Below are positions 59,392 through 64,000 of a stretch of 64,000 nt of DNA, piece by piece; the stretch's first letter is position 1; each line of letters begins with the position of its first letter. The notes beneath the pieces are model-generated. The model had not been told where the DNA came from. It ran no database searches and saw nothing but the letters and a program-made list of their open reading frames with translations. Both the position numbers and the translations under genes were made by a program. The stretch covers positions 1-64,000 of the forward strand of contig JABWBP010000029.1 of assembly GCA_013360445.1 (NCBI GenBank), written 5' to 3'. This DNA is from Calditrichaceae bacterium (GTDB lineage Bacteria > Calditrichota > Calditrichia > RBG-13-44-9 > J075).

Positions 59392-61695
59392 TTGAAGAAA
59401 TTTCTCAAGATTGTCGCCCTGGGAATCGTGCTTTTGATAGTGCTGCTCTGGTTTGGAGGCCGCTGGATACTCTCCTTTTCCGTGGCCGATTACGAAGGGA
59501 AGCTTGCCGTTCCCGGCCTGCAAAACCCCGTGGAGATCACTTTCGACGCCAAAGGCATCCCCCAGGTGTGGGCGGAAACCGACGGGGATATGTTCTACGC
59601 CTTAGGCTGGCTGCACGCCTCCGAGCGGCTGTTCCAGATGGAGTTAGTGCGGCGGGTGGTGGCCGGGGAGCTGGCGGAGCTTTTCGGCGAAGAGGCTTAT
59701 GAGGTGGACGTTCGCCAGCGCCGCATCGGTTTTGCCCGCAAAGCGCGGGAAGACGCTCCCCGGCTGGACCCCGCCACCCGGCAGGTTTTACAGCGCTATT
59801 GCGACGGCGTGAACGCCTGGATCGGCTACAAAACCGTATTGCCCCCGGAATTTGTCATTCTCCGCCTTACCCCCCGCCCCTGGCAGGTGGAAGACTGCTT
59901 AGGAATCGCGGTGTACCAGACCTGGTACGCCCACTCCTTGATGGATCGCGATCTCCAGTTCGACACCCTGGCGACCGCCCTGGGCGAAGACATCAAACCG
60001 CTGATCAACCGCGAGAAAAGCTGGTCCCCGCCCACGGTGCCGGACCGCTACCTGAAAACTCTTTTCCAGCACGACGCTTTTCCGCTGCGGATGTCACGCG
60101 CTTCCAACTCCTGGGCCGCCGCGCCCGCTAAATCCGCTACCGGCGCGGCGCTGCACGCCAGCGATCCCCACTTAGAAGTGTACCGCGCCCCGGGATTCTG
60201 GTATATCGCCGGGCTGCACTCCCGGGAAGGCACTGACGTGTTGGGCGTTACCGCGCCGGGGCTTCCCGCGGTGGTGATGGGGCACAACGGAACGATTGCT
60301 TATTCCTTCACCGTAGCGTCTATCGACTTGCTGGATTATTTCCGCTATGCCTGGAATTCCCGCGACAATCTGAGCATTCTGGCGGAGAACGGTTCCCAAC
60401 CCCTGCGGGCGATTTACGAAGAGATCCCGGTGCAGGGAGAAGAGCAACCCCGCCGGGAGCCGGTCTATTTTACCTCCCGGGGGCCGGTGGTAGAGATGGA
60501 TTCCGCTTCCGTGATCGCCCTGAAATGGGCCGGCTATGATTTCGACGCCGGGGACATGGTGCGCTCTGCCCTGAAGCTGCACCGCGCCGCCAGTTTCCAG
60601 GAATTCCGCGAAGCGGTCACCGCGTTTGGGGCGCTGGACGTCAATTGGATGTACTCCGACGCCGCCGGGAACATCGGCTACCAGTTGGGCGCGCCGATTC
60701 CCAAACGGAATTTCTCCGACGCCTTCGTGCAAATTGCCGGGGAAGATACCACCCGGCAGTGGCAGGGATACTACCCCCTGGCGCAGACCCCTCACGCCTT
60801 AAATCCCGAAAATGGCTGGCTGGCCACCTGCAATAACCGGGTGGTGTCCGAAAACTGGCCCTACCCGGTTCCGGGGTTTTACGATCCTTACCGCATCACC
60901 CGGGTGGAGGAATGGCTCTCCGATAAAGAACAATATTCGCCGGAATACTTTGCGGAAATGCAGCTCGACCTGGTTTCCGGCCTGGCGCTGCGCTGGAAGG
61001 GCTTGATGGCCGAAGGCGCCGCCCGGCTCAACCATCCCGGTCTCGCACAAGAGATTCAGGATTGGAGCGGCGAGATGGCGGCGGATAACCGCACTGCGGC
61101 GCTGTTTGCGTTGTGGTGGCAACTTCTCGGCAAAACAATTTTCGAAGACGAATTGGGTGAGAAATGGGAAACCGGCCAGTTTTTGCAGGAAGAAGTGCTC
61201 ACCGCCAACCTAAAATCCGTTATCGACGACCGGCGCACCGCGGAGCGGGTAGAAACCGCGCCGGACATCTCCGCCGCCGCGCTGGCAGAGGTGTTGAAAG
61301 TTTTCGGGAGAAAAAATTACGGCGAAATCAGCAAGTTAACCATTAACCACCCGCTCGCGCGGCTGAAAATCCTCGATTACTGGCTTAATTTGAACCGGGG
61401 ACCCTTCCCGGTCGGCGGAGACAACGGTTCCCTGAACGCCAATTTCAAAATCTGGAACGGCGAAAAGGAAACGTTTTTCTGCGCCGCAGGGCCGAGCATG
61501 AGATTTATTTTAGACTGGTCGGACATCGACAATTTCACGATTCACACCAACCTGGGGCAATCCGGCAATCCCTTCAGCCCGCACTACGACGATCACCTGG
61601 CGCTGATGCGGAAGGGCGAACGCCGGGCGGCGCCGTTCAACCGGGAACGGGTGTATGAGCGGAAGAAAAGCCTGCTGCGTTTGTTGCCGGAGTGA
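59392..61695 (+). CDS. Penicillin acylase family protein (Ntn hydrolase)
   Basis: 767 residues from a TTG four bases after AAGGAGG; the ATG-less frame further upstream has no ribosome site. Membrane anchor or signal near IVALGIVLLIVLLWFGG. The alpha-chain part (about 40-200) contains LGWLHASERLFQMELVRRVV, the start of the beta chain is at Ser238 in RASNSWAAAP, the autocatalytic N-terminal nucleophile position, and the beta chain has SDPHLEVYRAPGFWYIAGLH, GHNGTIAYSFT and QPLRA-type stretches. Precursors are cleaved into two chains in the periplasm. Amide hydrolysis, possibly of acyl-homoserine lactones or beta-lactams; substrate unknown. Its 3' end is followed by structured repeat copy C. Confidence 0.93.
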   Translation: MKKFLKIVALGIVLLIVLLWFGGRWILSFSVADYEGKLAVPGLQNPVEITFDAKGIPQVWAETDGDMFYALGWLHASERLFQMELVRRVVAGELAELFGEEAYEVDVRQRRIGFARKAREDAPRLDPATRQVLQRYCDGVNAWIGYKTVLPPEFVILRLTPRPWQVEDCLGIAVYQTWYAHSLMDRDLQFDTLATALGEDIKPLINREKSWSPPTVPDRYLKTLFQHDAFPLRMSRASNSWAAAPAKSATGAALHASDPHLEVYRAPGFWYIAGLHSREGTDVLGVTAPGLPAVVMGHNGTIAYSFTVASIDLLDYFRYAWNSRDNLSILAENGSQPLRAIYEEIPVQGEEQPRREPVYFTSRGPVVEMDSASVIALKWAGYDFDAGDMVRSALKLHRAASFQEFREAVTAFGALDVNWMYSDAAGNIGYQLGAPIPKRNFSDAFVQIAGEDTTRQWQGYYPLAQTPHALNPENGWLATCNNRVVSENWPYPVPGFYDPYRITRVEEWLSDKEQYSPEYFAEMQLDLVSGLALRWKGLMAEGAARLNHPGLAQEIQDWSGEMAADNRTAALFALWWQLLGKTIFEDELGEKWETGQFLQEEVLTANLKSVIDDRRTAERVETAPDISAAALAEVLKVFGRKNYGEISKLTINHPLARLKILDYWLNLNRGPFPVGGDNGSLNANFKIWNGEKETFFCAAGPSMRFILDWSDIDNFTIHTNLGQSGNPFSPHYDDHLALMRKGERRAAPFNRERVYERKKSLLRLLPE

Positions 61696-61701
61696 GAGGG
61701 G

Positions 61702-61764
61702 GGTAGTGCGTAGTGCGTATTGCGTAATGGGTAGTGTGTAAAACGGAATACGAAATACGCATAA
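61702..61764. repeat. Dispersed ACGCATTACG-type repeat
   Basis: GTAGTGCGTAGTGCGTATTG followed by CGTAATGG and GAATACGAAATACGCAT. Immediately after the acylase stop. Confidence 0.65.
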
Positions 61765-61786
61765 CATCCGGTATCGGAATTACCTC

Positions 61787-61886
61787 TTTAGGGAGCCAGA
61801 AAAAAATAATGCACCCAACTGAGCGCACAGAGTGATTGAAACACATTAGCGTTCAGTGGTACAATAAAAAGGGCGAAAGCCCTTAA
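61787..61886 (+). repeat. Structured repeat, copy C
   Basis: Third copy of the 100-base element, matching copy A except GCACC for GTACC and GTGATT for GTTATT. The first change puts a C opposite A in the lower stem; the second lies in the loop. The final AAGGGC-GAAA-GCCCTT hairpin is unchanged. It ends 18 bases before the glutaredoxin-like start, placing it in that gene's leader. Confidence 0.9.
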
Positions 61887-61904
61887 CAAACAGGGAGCCT
61901 CCCC

Positions 61905-62180
61905 ATGCTCCAATTTTACCGTCATAAAACATGTGCGGAATGCGAGCAAATCCAGGAAAAGTTGCAGGAATTGGTGCTGGCGCACCGGGTTATTTTCGTT
62001 GCGGATTCATCGCAGCTTCCTCAAGGCGGGAATCTTCCCCTGCTGGTAGATGGCGAAAAAACCTGCCGGGGAAAACAGGCCATCCTGGCGCACCTGGAAG
62101 CGCTGGAGAGCTTCAAAGCGCAATGGGATAAATACCAGAGCGATTCTTGTTATTGCGGTGAAGATGGAAACCCGGAGTAA
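61905..62180 (+). CDS. Glutaredoxin-like protein
   Basis: 91 residues after GGGAGCCTCCCC. Thioredoxin fold: FYRHKTCAECEQIQEKLQEL with CAEC active site, cis-Pro at NLPLLVDGEK and the GKQAILAHLEAL helix. C-terminal CYCG adds two cysteines. A thiol-disulfide reductant of about 10 kDa is likely. Its leader contains structured repeat C. Confidence 0.82.
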   Translation: MLQFYRHKTCAECEQIQEKLQELVLAHRVIFVADSSQLPQGGNLPLLVDGEKTCRGKQAILAHLEALESFKAQWDKYQSDSCYCGEDGNPE

Positions 62181-62386
62181 CGCGCGAAAAATTTTCAAAA
62201 AAACCTCACGCTGCCTCTTGCTTAAGCAGAAATTTTTTGTAAATTCTTCCTTTCACTTGTTGCCGGTTGTTCTACGTATTGCCTCTTTCCGGTTCCTCCG
62301 GAAGAAAGCCTCAATTTCGTTAACAACCCTTGCACTTTATTCTATTGGTATTTTACGCTTCAAACCACAGCGAAAGGGATTTTTAT

Positions 62387-64000
62387 ATGCACGTTTCAAG
62401 ATACGGCCTAATCCTTTCGGTTCTGCTGCTGTTGAACCTGGCGCCCGCCTTTGCCGGAACTACCGGCAAGATTATCGGCACGGTTAAGGACAAATCTACC
62501 GGCGAATCTTTGATTGGCGCGAACGTGATGTTAGAGGGCACCAGCCTGGGCTCATCGACGGATCAGGATGGTTTTTACGTGATTCTCAACGTGCCCCCGG
62601 GAACCTACCAATTAGCCGCTCACTATATCGGTTACGCGCCGATTACTATCGAGAACGTGAAAGTGAGCGTGGACCGCACCACCACGCTGAATATCACCAT
62701 GTCCTCCCAGGCCGTGGAAGGCCAGACCGTAGTGATCGAAGCCAGACGCCCGATTGTGGAGTTGGATCGCACCCATAGCGCCGCGGTGGTGTCCGCGGAA
62801 ACCGTGGAAATGATGCCGGTGACCGAGGTCGAAGAGGTGATCGCGCTCCAACCGGGGGTGGTGAGCGCGGGCGGGCAGTTGCACTTCCGGGGCGGGCGGG
62901 CGCGGGAAGTCACCTACGTGATCGACGGCGTGCCGGTGAGCAATCCCTACAGCCAGAACGGCGGCAGCAACGTGAACGTGGAAACCAATATGATCCAGGA
63001 ATTAGAAGTGATCAGCGGAACCTTTAACGCGGAATACGGCGCCGCCCAGTCCGGGGTCGTCAACATCGTCACCAAAAGGCCTTCGCAAACCTTCGACGGA
63101 AACGTGCAGTTCTACGCCGGAGACTGGCTGAGCGCCCAGAACGACGTCTTCATCGGGGTAAGTAATTTCGACCCCCTGGCGGAAAAGGATCTTCAATTCA
63201 GCCTTACCGGGCCGATTTTTTCCAACAAATTAGGATTTTACGTCTCCGGAAGATTCAATGAATGGCAAAGCTTGGATTGGTACGAGCGGCGCTACAATCT
63301 CCTCGATGGATGGAGAATTGCGGCATACACCCAGTGGGTGCAGCACTATGGCGGCGGCTCCTCGCAGGGATTTATCACCATTCCCGATTCCCTGAAGACC
63401 GGCGACCGCTCGCAAGGGCCGCTGACCACCGGCATTTCCAACTCCCTCAATGCCAAATTGATCTATAGTCCCCATCCTAACGTATCCCTCACGTACCAGG
63501 CCTTCGGTTCTTATGATGAATATAACGGCCCTCAAGACCCCGACCGCGCCGGTTTAGACCAGTTCCGCCGTTATCAACCGGATGGTTCGGGGAAGTCCCG
63601 CATCTGGGAACACTCCCACTTCTTCCGCTTCCAGCACTCCCTTTCGGAACGGTTTTTTTATAATTTGAGCGCCTCTTTCCAACACAATGACGGGGAGCGT
63701 TATTTCTACAAGGACAACCTGGTGGCGGCAGCGCCGGGGCAGCCGGGGATTCAACCGATCACCTCTTTTTCCCAGGGCTTTTCCTTAGGCGCCACGGACG
63801 GTTTTTATGCCGGCAAAGACGGAAAGGGATTCCGCGACCAGTACCTGTTGACTGCGGACCTGAACTGGCTGATTCATAAATCTCACTTCATCAAAGCCGG
63901 GATGGAGCTGAAAAAACATTTCATCAATGTATATGGGCGGGGCTTCCGGGCCACCACGGAATGGACGAACAATTCGTTTCCAACCAATCCTCAGCAACTC
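62387..64000 (+). CDS. TonB-dependent receptor, N-terminal part (truncated by window end)
   Basis: The first 538 residues of a reading frame still open at the edge. Signal peptide (GLILSVLLLLNLAPAFAG), a carboxypeptidase-regulatory-like beta domain (GKIIGTVKDKSTGESLIGAN, about 28-112), then the TonB plug (VEEVIALQPGVVSAGGQLHF, RGGRAREVTYVIDGVPVSNP, NAEYGAAQSGVVNIVTKRPS) and the first barrel strands. SusC-like layout; imports large ligands across the outer membrane or, with a sorting system, handles peptides. Start codon ATG at 62387; the ribosome site is weak (CGAAAGGGA). Confidence 0.92.
   Translation, partial: MHVSRYGLILSVLLLLNLAPAFAGTTGKIIGTVKDKSTGESLIGANVMLEGTSLGSSTDQDGFYVILNVPPGTYQLAAHYIGYAPITIENVKVSVDRTTTLNITMSSQAVEGQTVVIEARRPIVELDRTHSAAVVSAETVEMMPVTEVEEVIALQPGVVSAGGQLHFRGGRAREVTYVIDGVPVSNPYSQNGGSNVNVETNMIQELEVISGTFNAEYGAAQSGVVNIVTKRPSQTFDGNVQFYAGDWLSAQNDVFIGVSNFDPLAEKDLQFSLTGPIFSNKLGFYVSGRFNEWQSLDWYERRYNLLDGWRIAAYTQWVQHYGGGSSQGFITIPDSLKTGDRSQGPLTTGISNSLNAKLIYSPHPNVSLTYQAFGSYDEYNGPQDPDRAGLDQFRRYQPDGSGKSRIWEHSHFFRFQHSLSERFFYNLSASFQHNDGERYFYKDNLVAAAPGQPGIQPITSFSQGFSLGATDGFYAGKDGKGFRDQYLLTADLNWLIHKSHFIKAGMELKKHFINVYGRGFRATTEWTNNSFPTNPQQL

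Overview
The window is a 64 kb piece of a GC-rich, Gram-negative bacterial chromosome. Several secreted proteins end in a type-A C-terminal sorting domain of the kind used by type IX secretion (PNPFNP followed by a GVYxYxL/I ending): a pair near 7.3-10.7 kb, an anchor-B-like protein at 22.0 kb and a subtilase at 54.7 kb. Other traits are a TonB-dependent receptor with a carboxypeptidase-like N-terminal domain, an RND CzcCBA efflux system, a ferredoxin-dependent 2-oxoacid oxidoreductase, frequent GTG and TTG starts, and many short palindromic intergenic repeats. Together these suggest the Bacteroidota-Chlorobi-Calditrichota superphylum, possibly a KSB1- or Calditrichota-like lineage. That placement is inference. 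I saw no rRNA, tRNA or CRISPR array.

Layout. 0-5 kb: an XRE regulator with a candidate operator, a small zinc-finger protein, a gamma-class carbonic anhydrase, a four-helix-bundle gene framed by inverted G-rich arrays, a membrane coiled-coil pair and peptidase T. 5-13.5 kb: a large membrane protein with a small zinc-ribbon protein, a broken copy of a sorting domain, its full-length parent, and a Ser/Ala-rich repeat protein. 13.1-15.9 kb: a DUF6249-like protein, an ECF sigma factor with its anti-sigma factor, and a tandem-repeat secreted protein. 16-22 kb: SulP transporter, arsenite methyltransferase and uvrC. 22-33 kb: a secreted anchor-B-like protein, then a heavy-metal block on the minus strand (small Cys/His protein, czcC, czcB, czcA, P-type ATPase) interrupted by a REP-associated tyrosine transposase. 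33-39 kb: korA, korB and a large korAB-linked protein with a degenerate PFOR-like domain and a ferredoxin end; a GxxExxY gene splits korA from korB. 39.5-46 kb: BrnT/BrnA toxin-antitoxin, hemerythrin, TPR, epimerase, delta-60 lipoprotein, potassium channel and an AlkD-like protein. 46-54.7 kb: an accessory block (nitroreductase-like protein, monooxygenase, acetyltransferase, methyltransferase, an ATPase lacking its P-loop, and a large LuxR-family regulator). 54.7-64 kb: subtilase, penicillin acylase, glutaredoxin-like protein and the start of a TonB receptor.

How parts work together. The czc genes and P-ATPase form a metal-export block across both membranes, with a perfect palindrome at its divergent promoter region. 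The kor genes form a low-potential oxidoreductase whose third gene may be its electron partner or a scaffold. The sigma/anti-sigma pair is a self-contained envelope-signalling switch.

The strongest pattern not explained by gene content is a landscape of small repeat-bounded single-gene cassettes (four-helix bundle, GxxExxY, RAYT) sitting between or inside otherwise normal operons. With it come at least six dispersed hairpin families, including a 93-100 base structured element present three times.
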